Part shown: positions 21,284 through 32,514 of the stretch, piece after piece
Layout of the letters: each line of letters begins with the position of its first letter
Position numbering within the stretch: the first letter of the stretch is position 1
NCBI GenBank assembly: GCA_030762175.1
Contig: CM060831.1
Location: 80,693,001 to 80,757,000 of the forward strand
DNA from: Metallyticus violacea
Taxonomy: Eukaryota > Arthropoda > Insecta > Mantodea > Metallyticidae
DNA: 64,000 bases
Direction of reading: 5' to 3'
Program-made: the position numbers and the translations under genes
The notes under the pieces: model-generated
Databases searched by the model: none
What the model was told of the DNA's origin: nothing
What the model saw: only the letters and a program-made list of their open reading frames with translations

Positions 21284-22225
21284 GGATATGATTGATAACT
21301 GACTGGGCGAAACGTGCAAAAAAGCTCTACAAGACACAGTACATTTAATTTTCAAAACGACAAAGCTCTTTGTAATTTCTAAGATGCGATTCTCGTCTTC
21401 TTTCAACGATTGTCAAAACGAACTCTGCCATCGTGTGCTCTCAAGACAGTTATTGGTGAGTTTCTTCTCATCTTTATGGGGTTGAATTATCATCCATCTC
21501 TCGCGCGTCTTACTACAGAATTGTACCAAAGGTCGTCTCATACTGTCCTCAGGAAAGCATGAACCGTCTGAGATGAAACTCCGTCATAGAATCTGCAAGT
21601 TACCGGGTCTTTTAGGCACAGTAATCGGATTTATGTCTTACAGTGAATGTTATTATTTATTTTTTTTATTTTTATTTATTTGATATATTTTTTTTCACGT
21701 AAGAGCGGTTTTAGGGTAACACAACATAAGAAGCACTTCAGGAATGTAACGCTAATAGCGACAGGGCCGCAGTAAAGCTACTCACAGCTTCACTTGCAAG
21801 GTGTCTGCGATTAGCTTTAAAGAGTTAAGTGTTTGCAGTTTTCTTCACGCACATATTTCCTGAAAAAGTGAAATTACTAAAGTTTTCCCGCAGTTTCTCT
21901 TCTTCGAATTTCTGGTGGTTTAATGACTGATAAAGAACGTGTTTTTATACACACTTCTGTTTGAGTTACTTGTAAGACACCCAACAACAGGGAAATGTTG
22001 GAAAATGCAGAGTTGAAGAAACTGTTTAATGAGCTTTAAAATATTCACGTGCAATGGAAGAAGAGCAAAATTGTGTCCATAAATTTGGATGAAATTGGCT
22101 ATCACGCAAGATGTAATTTTCCAGGACATGATCACAAAATTCATGTAATCCTGTCATTATGTGGTCGAGAAAGCAATGTACTTGGTTGGAATGTAAAGAC
22201 GAAAGTCCGCAGAAGAACTTAAGAA
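21284..22225. other. Unassigned AT-rich DNA
   Basis: No recognised gene or repeat. Confidence 0.55.
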
Positions 22226-22227
22226 AT

Positions 22228-22345
22228 CTACCATATTGCAATACACTTCTCACATCTTTGAATTAACATTTCAACCCCCTCCCAAAAATAGAACTCTTGT
22301 CTGCAAAATGGGCATATACAGCATTCATCACTCAAAGGTGAGTTT
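22228..22345 (-). mobile_element. Mariner family M fragment
   Basis: 'gcaatacacttctcacatct', 'gaattaacatttcaa' and 'gcaaaatgggcatatacagc' match the transposase C-terminus and 3' UTR of family M (compare 40065-40145). No TIR is kept on either side. Confidence 0.8.
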
Positions 22346-22905
22346 TGAGAAGAGAAGAGAACTCCACACCATAGCTCGCAACTCAGCTAACAGCTTCAAA
22401 ACTCACACCCAGGACCTCAAGGCTGACAGAGAGAAAAAGTAGACGACATAGCCAAGCATCCTTTACACAAAACATTCCACCCACTACCCTGAAATCTTTG
22501 GAATCCACGAGAAACTGGACACTCTACTGACCCATCCAACTGCACGGAAGAACGGACACTCGCTACGGTACACACACGAGCGCATGCCTTTGAAGGCCTT
22601 CCCAACCTTCCCCACCACACAGCTAGGGAACATTCCCAAAACCACCACGAGAGGACAGACCCAGCAACGGGAACCTCTTAAACGAAACTACCTTAAAAAT
22701 AATGATTAAAGAATACCCTACCTTCCTATATGTGAGGACCCCTTGTCACCCCAGTCTCCGGCACTAAGCTTACAGCACCATCGCAAATCCCTCTACTAAT
22801 GGGAGTGCTTTATCGGGAATCCACCTATCTGTCCTATATCCTTCATAACTTCCGCTTTTATTCCTTCTTCAGCTACCCTTAAAAAAAAAGAAAAAATAAA
22901 TAAAT
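22346..22905 (+). other. C-rich unclassified segment
   Basis: The plus strand is unusually C/A-rich compared with its neighbours. A frame ending RNSANSFKTHTQDLKADREKK and a stop at 22440-22442 might be the tail of a LINE ORF, but I cannot place it. It ends near a purine-rich A/G tract (22885-22940). Confidence 0.3.
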
Positions 22906-23740
22906 AAAAATAAAAAGGGGGGGGGGAAGAAGGAAAAAAATTCCTGGTGTTGAAACGAGTGTACTCAAATTGCACGAGTGGTCAGTGCAGGTCCTAAAAG
23001 GAAACATTGAATTGCATGCCGCGTGCCTTTAGACGTTTCTTAACAGTCGCATCTGAAGCTGGCTTTAAAACACGTTCTGTCGTCAACTAAGTCGCTCGCA
23101 CTGGTCTCTTCAGTGAGGCAACAGAACAGAAAAAACGTATTTGTTAGTAGTTTTCAATTTCATTTATTCAATGAAAGAGCCCAAAAAAGTTTGCATTCAA
23201 CTTTGAAACAACTGAATAACGGTCACCTGTGACTGCCATGACGATTGAAAATAAACGGAAACTAGTTGTCATTGGTGGTTTTAAATGTTAGTTCCAAAAG
23301 ACACTCCTTAATAATAAGGAAAGATGACCTGCGGCAGGAGCGCTTGTAGATTGTGTTTCACTGTTAATGAATAGAACGAACGTGAACCAAAATCGTGAAA
23401 AGTGCGAAAATCTCTTAATAAACATACAAACAATAAGCAAAGTATTGAAACGGAAAGCTGTGAAAACCTTTCTGAGAGACCGACTAAAATTCTTCATGCT
23501 GAATCAGCAAGCGCAGATATTGAGAGAATTTCATTCTGTTTCAAACAATTTCGATATTAAAACCAATAAAAATGGGTCATTTATTTTATTAGTTATTTGT
23601 TTATTTCTTGCTAAATAACTATGATAAGAACGTTGTAGTTTTTTCAACAGAGACAAATGTGAGTGTGACTTATCTACACCGAACATCAAGAGTTTCTCAA
23701 AATTCTTTTCCTAAATATTTATCATAATTGGGATAAAATA
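22906..23740. other. Unassigned DNA
   Basis: An 83-codon open frame (23367-23618, plus) has no recognisable domain. Nothing else is seen. Confidence 0.5.
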
Positions 23741-23742
23741 TA

Positions 23743-24891
23743 TTCAAGGGAAAGTTCATAAGTTTCCGGCCTCGTCGATAAGGATTATCGTCTTCACAAA
23801 ACCGTTATCTGGTGCCATATCTTATCTGTTAAGTAAATTGCAGTTATTCAGATATAGTGCATAAAGAAGGCTATGTGTTGAAGATTGTGACAGGTTCAAA
23901 ACGGAGTATCCAGCTGTTATTAAGTTCTTCACAATAGAAGGAAAGTAAACAGCGATTGGACGGTGTATATGGGAAAGCATCCCGCTCATATTCAACCGTA
24001 AAGCAATAGGCCAAACTTTTTTGAATGGGTCGAAAAAGCATTGAGGACGAAGAGCGTGCAGGTCGACCCTTGGAGGTGCTCACTCCTGAAAACATCGATC
24101 ATTCTTGTGGAAGCAGAAATTATGGAAGACCGGCGGCTCAGAGTTACAAAAAATAGCAACAAGATTGGATATTTCTACAACAACAGTCCTTCAAAGTATT
24201 CATAACCATTTAAACACGAATAAGGTTAGTGCAAGATGGGTCCTAGACTTCTTTCCTCGGTCTAAAAGCAGCAACGAGTCATCTGTTGTCAGGCATTTTT
24301 GGAGCTCTGCCGTGGCAACGAGAGAGAAGTTTTGCAAATTATTGTTACAGGAGATGAAACTATGGCCCTCTACTATGATCCCTTGACCAAAAGAGAATCA
24401 ATGGAGTAGCATAAACCTGGCGAAGCACCGCTTCTAAAGGCCAAGATCACTCGGTCAACCAAGAAGATCATGGCCACAATATTTTGGCACCGTGAAGGAA
24501 CGCCACAGTAAAAGAGGAGTACTATGCTGGCCTACTGCACAGACTACGTGCTTCCATCAAAGAGAAAAGGCGAGGAAAGCTGAGCAGTGGTGTGCGCCTT
24601 CTTCACGACAACGCGCCTGCACATGCAAAGGAAGCTGTGAAGAAATGTGTCTTCAAGGAGATGGATCGTCCACCCTACAGCCCAGATCTAGCTCCCAGTG
24701 ACTATTTCCTCTTCTCAAAACTCAAGAAGGATCTTCGAGGAAGGTAAGTTAAGTGTGACGTAGAAATGATGGATGCTGTCTATGCCCATTTTGCAGACAA
24801 GAAGGGTAGCTATATTGAAAAGTGAAATATGGTTTTTGTCTGTGTCATATCTACAAAATAGTTAGGCCGGAAACTTATGGACCTATCCTCG
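23743..24891 (+). mobile_element. Mariner family M, long decayed copy
   Basis: It starts with 'gttcataagtttccggcctc', ends 'ggccggaaacttatgg...tcctcg' and is followed by TA (24892-24893). The transposase (about 23895-24815) is spread over all frames: KVSARWVLDFFPRSKSSNE near 24222-24278, the first-Asp region 'gttacaggagatgaaac' at 24343-24360, and the 'cacgacaacgcgcctgcaca' HDNAPAH region near 24603-24625. It has many frameshifts and internal stops and is nonfunctional. Confidence 0.9.
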
Positions 24892-24893
24892 TA

Positions 24894-26330
24894 TGTCACA
24901 TTTGCGTGTTTTCTCAGGTCACTGTTTATGCATAATTTCACTGCGCGTAGAGTTAATGTTTGACGCTGAATCAGTAAATTCGGCTGTTTACGTATTGTTG
25001 AATATTTTAACGTAATTTACATTCAACACAATATTACACATAGGTGGTGCTAGTGCATTACACGGCAATAGCCATTTTGTAGACTAATAACATTCTTTAT
25101 CAATCCTGTGTTTCTTGTTGCGCTTGTTGTGTTATTTTTGCTTTTATTATATAGTAAATATACAATTACAGACCCCATTAAGTTTTTTAAGTTATTTTGT
25201 GCAATTGAGGTACGCTTTGCTTTGGCGAATTAGAAAATGAACTACTTTTCGTTACATCTCGGGTATAGATGTCTCAATCAACCAATGAAACGTTTACTTA
25301 CACGTACGGTGATCTAAACAATAAGTGATCATTGTTGTACTCATTTCTAGCAGGATTTATTGAACATGGGACTGGATAGTTCGAAATAAAAGTGTAATTT
25401 ATTCAGTATTACGCCTATGCTTAATTTATTTTTAATCCAGTAAAAAATTATTGCTAAATCTCTAATAATAATAATAATAACAAGAAGAAGAAGAAGAAGA
25501 AGAAGAAGAAGGAGGAGGAGGAGGAGGAAGAGAGGTGCATAGGTGTAATATGTATAATGTTATTCATTTCTTATCTTGACAGGATTTACTGTATTCCGTC
25601 ATTGATTTTGTCCCGTTTTGCAAACATTGATATGATATCGTTCAAATATTCTATCACTAAGCATTCAAGCGCATTTATCGCGGGGATTAGGTGTTGCGTA
25701 ACATGCAGTGGTAGATAACCACAGCCAGTGTCGTCGTAACACGACCTGGTTTACATTTCCCCAAGTTTCGTCTGTCATTCCATCTGTTGCATAGAAACCA
25801 GCTCTGTATTTCCCATTTCCTGTCTTTCTGTAGAATGTATTTATAGCTGGATTAAAAATCTTTATTTTATAAGTTCATATATGGATATTGAAATACATGC
25901 TGGCTTATTTGAAGGAATGTTCAATTATTTTTAATTCTTCAATGACTTCCAAAATTTTTTTAAAAAAAATTAATTACTAATAAATTACAAAAAACTAATT
26001 TTTATTTTAACACGAATAGGGGTGTTTCATGAGTAGTTGTACTCTAGTTTCAGCTACAGTTCTTTCTTGTGTGTTGTAGTTTGCAGTGAAATGCCTATAA
26101 TTATCATCTGCAGTAGAAGTAATTAATGTTCAACCTTCATATTTTATTTTTCAAGCACTTTTCCACCCGTCCTGAAAATCATTTGTAAGGTCTTTGTTAA
26201 CTTTAAATTTGTTTGTTTGCCCATTCTGTCATTTTGTTCATATCTCCTACGATCATGCCATTTTCTCCATGAGTGCTATTGAAGTTCTGAATTGCTATTG
26301 TATAGTATAATACGTTTGGTTATGGTTAAA
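24894..26330. other. Unassigned DNA with microsatellite
   Basis: An (AAT)n-(AAG)n-(GGA)n compound microsatellite lies at about 25461-25533. No gene seen. Confidence 0.6.
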
Positions 26331-26653
26331 ATAATACACTGTTAAAGCCGGGCCATAGTTCGCTTGCAGTGCAGTGACCTCGATATTATTCCAGTAGCGT
26401 CTAGCTCAAGGTGAATGACCCGCTCAATGCTACGTTTATCAACTGTTTTATACCGTGTCAGTTGCTGCCTTCTGTTTGAGCTGTAAAGACTAGAGTTTGT
26501 TCACTGTGCATCTCAAAAGTGAAAGTTTCTTCAATACATCTGTGGTGTGTGTGAATTACATTAGGTTATTCTTATTAGTCCACTGAAATGCCTACCGAAA
26601 AATCCATGCTTCAACAAAGAATGTTTATGTACGGTACATACGTAAAAACCGAT
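26331..26653 (+). pseudogene. 5' end of a DUF4817-type transposase, cut by SINE-B
   Basis: ATG at 26588 opens a short frame with MLQQRMFMYGTYVKT, which resembles the N-terminal helix-turn-helix of an insect Tc1/mariner-superfamily transposase (DUF4817-like). The related fragment at 28392 has a similar FMYDSCVRT. The frame ends where the SINE-B begins (about 26654), and I find no continuation beyond it. Upstream 26331-26587 may be the element's 5' noncoding part; no TIR was identified. Confidence 0.4.
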
Positions 26654-26935
26654 TTTTTTGTTTGTTTATTTACGGACGCTCTTTAACATCTCAGGTCATC
26701 AGCGTCCCATTCAATTCAGGGCGTGAAACGGCCGACAAGTTTTGCTCAGAGGCCTCTTTTTTCAGACTTGAGGTTCTGTATCGTGCCGTAAATGTACGAC
26801 ACGGGACCCACGGCTTTACTTCCCATCCGATGGAAGCCATACTTACACCCCGAAAAAACCCATCGATCTTGGAACCCGCGATCTTGGGTTTAGGAGGCAA
26901 ATATGGTTACCACTACACCACCAGGACCGACTATA
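26654..26935 (-). repeat. SINE-B copy
   Basis: The whole element runs from the T-rich tail to the head ending 'accaccaggacc'. The B box area has a short deletion (the 'ggccgggttcg' part is reduced). No TSD found. Confidence 0.9.
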
Positions 26936-27311
26936 ACTGCATGTAATAATCTCAGAAATAGTCCCCATTCCAAATGTTCAAGTCCACACATTATTCACGC
27001 CTTACTCAGAACAAAATTCATATTGAACTTTGTAACGCATTCAAATTTATCTTAACAATTGAAACGTTTAGCCCGCAGTTGTTTGTATTGTCTGAGAAAC
27101 ATAGAAATTAAATTTAACATAAACAAATTATGTTGTACCAATAATGAAGTGAAATATAACAATTATTGCATACTACACAAATTATGTTTTACAAAATAAG
27201 TTTGCAACAAACTCACTTTAGTATGTGTCGCTGTCAGCAAGTAGAGTGACGTGTAAATCCACGTTGATATTAATGAAAAATCATTTTGAACTACGAAATT
27301 AATACCCATAC
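26936..27311. other. Unassigned AT-rich DNA
   Basis: Nothing recognisable. Confidence 0.5.
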
Positions 27312-27386
27312 ATTCCTGGTGAGAATCGTACCCCAGACCTCCCGCCCTTGAGTCTGCGCCTTAACGACCCCGGGCACCCTGACGGT
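27312..27386 (-). repeat. SINE-A head fragment
   Basis: Only the tRNA-like head remains ('gagaatcgtaccccagacct', 'gcgccttaacgacc'). Confidence 0.8.
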
Positions 27387-28180
27387 TTATTGTTGATGCT
27401 GGTTTTAATCTAAGAATGACTTTTAAGTTGCCCACCAGCTAAGCTACTTGTTTGCGTGATTTCGTCAGGAAAAACAAGTATTTATAGGAATTAAAACTCT
27501 ACCAGCTAAATGATGAAATTTTTCTTTCTTTTGTCTATTACAGAAGAAATAAATTATTTACATTTGTAATTCCGCTTAGAACCGGGAATGTTGTAGCAAA
27601 TGTTTCAAATTCAGATGTCCTGAAACCTGTGAAAATTGTGTCCGTTATTCCTCAAGCGCTTGGAAACATTCTTGCAAATCAAACTGTGTAATTGACTGAG
27701 AGACATAGTCAAGCCTCGGTAAATATGAACTACGTTAAATTTTACTTGGGCTTCCCACAGATGAACTTTCGTTTTGAAAGACAATGGCTTCGTACATTTC
27801 AATGATTAGATGTAATTTATCTTGAAAGCGAACATTAAGACTGCAAATGGCCGATTTGATATGTGACAAAGGCAAGATCGCAAATCCAAGTTATCTCGGA
27901 ATTCGACAACCGCAATATTTTTCATTTCCATAAACATCCGCAAGTTATAAAACAATCTCTCAAGTATTTCTCCTCTGCTCATTTGTCTCACATCACGATT
28001 ATAAAGTATGTCGTCATAATATTGTTGCAAGTGTTGAAGTTTTCAAAATTGCGGGTAATTGAGATGTTTGATCTTATAACATTTACATTTTCTACCACAC
28101 AAGCCCACATAGATGCTGTTCTTGACTAATGTGCAATGAATTTCTAAACCAAGGTTTTTAAACGTTGTATTTGCAGCCCG
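27387..28180. other. Unassigned DNA
   Basis: Overlapping 74-88 codon frames at 27806-28129 on both strands show no domain. No call. Confidence 0.5.
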
Positions 28181-28283
28181 ACTGGTAATGCTGCGAGTAC
28201 CTTAATCCAGGCTTCTAGTTTAATCACCAACTGGGTGAGCAATGCTTGATGCAACCGCGGAACCGGCCGGCAGCGCTAAGTCG

Positions 28284-28313
28284 GCGGAGGCGGGGAGTAT
28301 ATTCCCCCTCCGC
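28284..28313. other. GC-rich hairpin
   Basis: GCGGAGGCGGGGA (28284-28296) and TTCCCCCTCCGC (28302-28313) form a near-perfect inverted repeat around 'gtata'. It sits about 80 bp before the deleted transposase and may be part of that element's end. Confidence 0.6.
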
Positions 28314-28391
28314 TGCGCGAGGCTTCAGCTTGAGTTGAAGTCTTACGCAAGTAGCATGTGTTTGTTAGGCGACGTAATACATTGAGTGAAA

Positions 28392-28790
28392 TGGGGCAAT
28401 ACAAGTATTCTATTCTCCAAAGAGTAAGTATTCATGTATGATTCATGCGTGCGTACAGAATCACCGCGTGCTGTAAAGATATTATTTCAAGAGAAATTTC
28501 TTGTTGCTCACGTTCCTATTCGGAGTTCGATTCATCGATTAGTAAATAAATTTCGTGAAACGGAAGTGTTCGTTATCTCTGGGGGGCATTAAAAGAGAAA
28601 GTGTATATAACAAATCCACATACTTTAGATGAATTTAAAACTAACATTCGTCAAGAAATTGCTGCCATTTCTCAGAGGGAACTGTAGTGTGTAATGAGCA
28701 AATACCTACGCAGGTATCAGAAATGCTTTGACAACGAAGGGAGGCAGTTCCAGCATCTCCTTGCTAATATACTTGAACAATTTACTTTTC
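28392..28790 (+). pseudogene. Internally deleted DUF4817-type transposase
   Basis: The N-terminus begins MGQYKYSILQRV, then after a frameshift reads VFMYDSCVRTESPRAVK, ILFQEKF and SSIHRLVNKFRET (to about 28563), typical of the HTH_29/DUF4817-like DNA-binding part. It then jumps directly to YLWGALKEKVYITNPHTLDE (from about 28576) and ends GRQFQHLL (about 28745-28765), the far C-terminus. About 200 residues with the DDE core are missing. The second part has a TAG stop after QREL. This is a classic nonautonomous deletion derivative of the IS630-Tc1-mariner superfamily. Flanking TIRs were not resolved. Confidence 0.75.
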
Positions 28791-29385
28791 TTTTTAAGCG
28801 TTTATGTTATGTATGTTAGAAATAACTTACGCGTTACATACAATAACTTACATACGTTACAAACCGCACTATATTTATTGCAGACTTGCTGTCTTCTGCA
28901 ATAGTAATAATTATTATACCATAATATCTATGTGACTTAATAATGAGCAAGTATCGAAGTGGAGTATCCAGGAACATCAGGTCAGCTGATCTTTACGCAG
29001 TGCAGTGTAGTGAGAGCGGTTGGCAGGTCTGGGAAACCCCACCCTATTCACTGTTTAGCCGTACTGTCGCTCTAAGTACAAAATTAAGCAAAAGAGGCAT
29101 AAGTCTAACTGCTTCGTGTTCCCTTTATCCGTCGTTCATTTGTTTCAGTGGATCAAGCATCGCGGGTTCCCTCTGTTGCAAGAGAGGCAAGACTTAAGCT
29201 CTCTCTTTTACGGATTTCTCTAAATATGCCAAAATGTCAGCATCGGTAATGCCTTTTAATTGAATAATGTACCAATACTTCAGTTCTAGATTTATGTTTG
29301 CACCTCTTATACACATTCCACGTTGTACCGTGTCATATGCAACACTGTCATCTCTCTCGTGTCATCGAGAGCTTTTAAACAGTGT
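28791..29385. other. Unassigned DNA
   Basis: It may include the 3' noncoding end of the deleted transposon. An 84-codon plus frame (28943-29197) has no known domain. Confidence 0.4.
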
Positions 29386-29964
29386 TTAACACCCGTTTTT
29401 ACTACTGGGGCACCACAGGCATGAACACTGATGATACATGAGATTTTTTTTTGATTGATTTATTTATGGACGCTCTTTTAACATCTCAGGTTATCAATGT
29501 CCCATTCAACTCAGGGCGTGAAACGGCCGACAAATTTTGCTCAGAGGCCTCTCTTTCAGGCTTGAGGTTCTTTTTCGTACCGTAAATGCACGACACGGGA
29601 CCTACGGCTTTACTTCCCTTCCGAAGGAAGCCATACTTAGGATTTTTACGCCCGAAAAAATCCATCGATCCTGGCCGGGTTCGAACCCGCGTTTTGGGCG
29701 TAGGAAGCAATTATGGTAACCACTACATCACCAGGACCGACATACATGAGATGAAATGATATATTGGGAAAGATTTTTTTTTAAGGAAGGAAACATTCCA
29801 AGCCTAAATTTAGGGTACCTCCCCGGCATTTACCATTTATAAGGACTGAGAAAAACCTGGAAAAAAACTCCAGTCAGGGAGGACGGTCCTAGTGGGATTC
29901 GAACCCCAGAGCCCCCGCTCACGAATTCGCACCTTAACGACCTCGGCCACCTTTGACGGTACAG
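29386..29964 (-). repeat. SINE-A copy split by a SINE-B
   Basis: The SINE-A tail (29386-29443) and the rest (29742-29964) are separated by a complete SINE-B. Joined, they make a normal SINE-A. Confidence 0.95.
29444..29741 (-). repeat. SINE-B nested in SINE-A, 10-bp TSD
   Basis: The insertion duplicates 'atacatgaga' (29434-29443 and 29742-29751), a sequence normally single in SINE-A. This shows SINE-B was active after this SINE-A landed. Confidence 0.97.
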
Positions 29965-30164
29965 TTCTTGGTGAAAAAGCAAAGATATATTCATTTTTAC
30001 TACATTAGAGCAAAATTCCACTCCATATATTATTAAGCATTGCTTAATAACTTCTCACTCTTCAAAACCTTTGAGAGATCTTGCTAAACACAGGCAAATG
30101 CGGTGACTGAACCAACAAGCTGCAACATGTAAGCTATGGTTAATAATAGTAGTAGTTTTTTTTT
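29965..30164. other. Unassigned DNA
   Basis: Nothing recognisable. Confidence 0.5.
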
Positions 30165-30449
30165 TTTTTGAGTAGTGTTTAACGACCGTTTTTACTACTG
30201 AGGCACCACAGGCGGTGGACACTGATGATACATGAAATGAAATGATATATTGGGAAAGGATTTTTTTTTTAAGGAAGGAAGCGTTCCAGGCCTAAGTTTT
30301 TAGGTACCTCCCCGGCATTTGCCAGTTATGAAGACTGAGGAAAACCTGGAAAAAACCCCAGTCAGGGAGGACGGTCCTGGCGGGATTCGAACCGCAGACC
30401 TCCCGCTCACGAGTCCATGCCTTAACGACCTCGGCCACCCGTGGCGGTG
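30165..30449 (-). repeat. SINE-A copy
   Basis: A complete element with a T-rich tail (30158-30170). The head end runs directly into a TAG/TAA microsatellite. Confidence 0.93.
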
Positions 30450-30494
30450 GTAGTAGTAGTAATAATAATAATGATGATGATGATGATGATGATG

Positions 30495-30543
<49 letters not shown>
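30448..30543. repeat. Compound TAG/TAA/TGA microsatellite
   Basis: Trinucleotide blocks are attached to the SINE-A head end. On the SINE strand the motif is ATT/ATC/ACT, like the large array at 17.6-18.9 kb. Confidence 0.95.
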
Positions 30544-30544
<1 letters not shown>

Positions 30545-30617
30545 TTCGTCAAGATCCAAGCGTATGATTTTTTAAATAATTTTTTTAATTTTGCGTGCTG
30601 CCACCGAATCATTTTTT

Positions 30618-30893
30618 ATTTGGTTTATTTATGGACGCTCTTTAACATCTCAGGTCATCGGCGTCCTATTCAATTTAGGGCGTGAAACGGCCGACAAATT
30701 TTGCTCAGAGGTCTCTTCTTTCAGGCTTGAGGTTCTTTTACGTGCCGTAAATGTACGACACGGGACCCACGGCTTTACTTCCCTTCCGATGGAAGTCTTA
30801 CTTAGGATTTTTACGCCCCGAAAAAATCCATCGATTGAACCCGCGACCTTGGGTTTAGGAGATAAGTATGGTTACCACTACTCACCAGGATCA
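30618..30893 (-). repeat. SINE-B copy
   Basis: A nearly complete element; the head has lost part of the B box ('tccatcgattgaacccgcg'). Confidence 0.9.
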
Positions 30894-32514
30894 ACTATTT
30901 GTTCTCATCTATCCATTAGGTTGAATGATTTTGTCACAGCATGGACTTTTCCTTTCCCTTTTCTTAGGTCAGGCCTAGTGATATCCATAAAATTCTTGCG
31001 TATGAATTGCAGAATTCGCTGTTTATGGTATGTAATAATAAACTATTATTATATTAGTTGGTCAAAGTCTACGAAGAGCTTTTTTTTTTGTTACAATTCT
31101 TATTAGGAATTTGAACATAATTATTACTTTCCATGTGTATTATTGGTGTTATCCTTCCTTTTGTTCCTTGAAACGTCTTCAAATTGAGAAAATGTTTACA
31201 CTGCTGATATTTCTAGTAAATAAAGCGTTGGAACGTTTGCGAGCGCAAAGACACCATCTGACTTTATGCTTGCTTGTTTTTGAGTTCTGTGATGGTTACG
31301 TTCACTTCTTTTTCTGTGTTAAGTTACAGGAGTTAATTGAACATGCAGTGTTAATTTTTCCGGTATTTAAGTATTTTTCAAAGATAGAATACTTTACCAG
31401 AGTGTAGTTCTTTGGGGTATGCTTTTCAAAAGAATCATTTTGTTACCTTTCTTCTTCTTCTTCTTCTTCTTCTTCTTCTTCTTCTTCTTCTTGCATTGTC
31501 TTTTATGTTATTTCGTTCTAGGCGTGCTCGTAGATGCTCTTTAGTAGATGTAGCTTTTGAAGTGTGTATTGCCTTTCCCTATATAACTAATCAGGGTTTT
31601 TTTATCATCGTTTTGTTGCGATTATTAACAGAGTCATTAGTTTTTGTATATTTTCTACTGCGCCAGTATTGTATGCTGTTATATCTTTTCCTGCTGTATT
31701 CAGTTTATACAGCAGGAAAGCAGAGAAAGAAAAAAAGTGCATTCTTTCGTTAAGTTAAAGCAAGACACAAAGAGAGAGCAAATGGGGCAAGCAAGTAAGC
31801 AAGTATGCATCAACACAGAAACAGTAACAAAAAAGAAGCGGAAGGAGAAAGAGATACACACCGCCTTCTTCGGAATGGATGCCACGATAAACAATGGACG
31901 AACAGCAGCCAAACGCTGAGGCACGTAATCATAGAGCTAGCGATTCACGGCTTACATAATATGTGTACAAATAAAAATACCTTGAAGCTCAAGAAATGTC
32001 TTTGCAAAATATGTAAAAAAAAGTGTAAACTATGCCACTTAGAGTGGGAAAAAAAGGATATGCTTTTTAAATGAGCTTATCAAAGCGAACAAAAGAACTC
32101 TATATGCTCATTCGAATGCAACTTTGGTTGTCTATTGTTAAAAGTGACTTCTTCCAGACTTTTCACTTCTCTCTTATTAATTATTCATTTTTCTGATTTA
32201 TACAACTATTGTGATGACGCATGTTTCCTGAGTGGTGTTGTTCAGGATGCCATTTTCCACTTGTTTATTTCGCCTTTGACACAAAGGGCATCCATTGCAT
32301 ATTTTGACCTGTTTTATTATTTGGTCTTTATTGTTTTTTTTTTAATTTACTTAAAAATTTAAGTCGTAATACAGATTTCACTAATAAGCCAATGGTCATC
32401 TTGTTTCTTTATATCTTGACTTAAGCCATGTAGCGAGATAATAAATGACGTCTCCGACACGTTAAGCACGAAATTTGTAATGGAATTTAATAATGAAGAC
32501 TTCATAGACGATGG
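30894..32514. other. Unassigned AT-rich DNA
   Basis: A (TTC)n array lies at about 31449-31492. Several 75-113 codon frames (31111-32362) are low-complexity or random. No gene is called. Confidence 0.55.

Noticed and set aside
23367..23618. 83-codon ORF
   Set aside because: No recognisable motif and AT-rich composition typical of chance.
26691..26900. ORFs with EVKPWVPCRTFTARYRTSSL in several places
   Set aside because: They are translations of the SINE-B body.
31412..32074. Run of 75-113 codon ORFs
   Set aside because: Low-complexity (TTC array) or Lys-rich random frames without domain, splice context or conservation clues.
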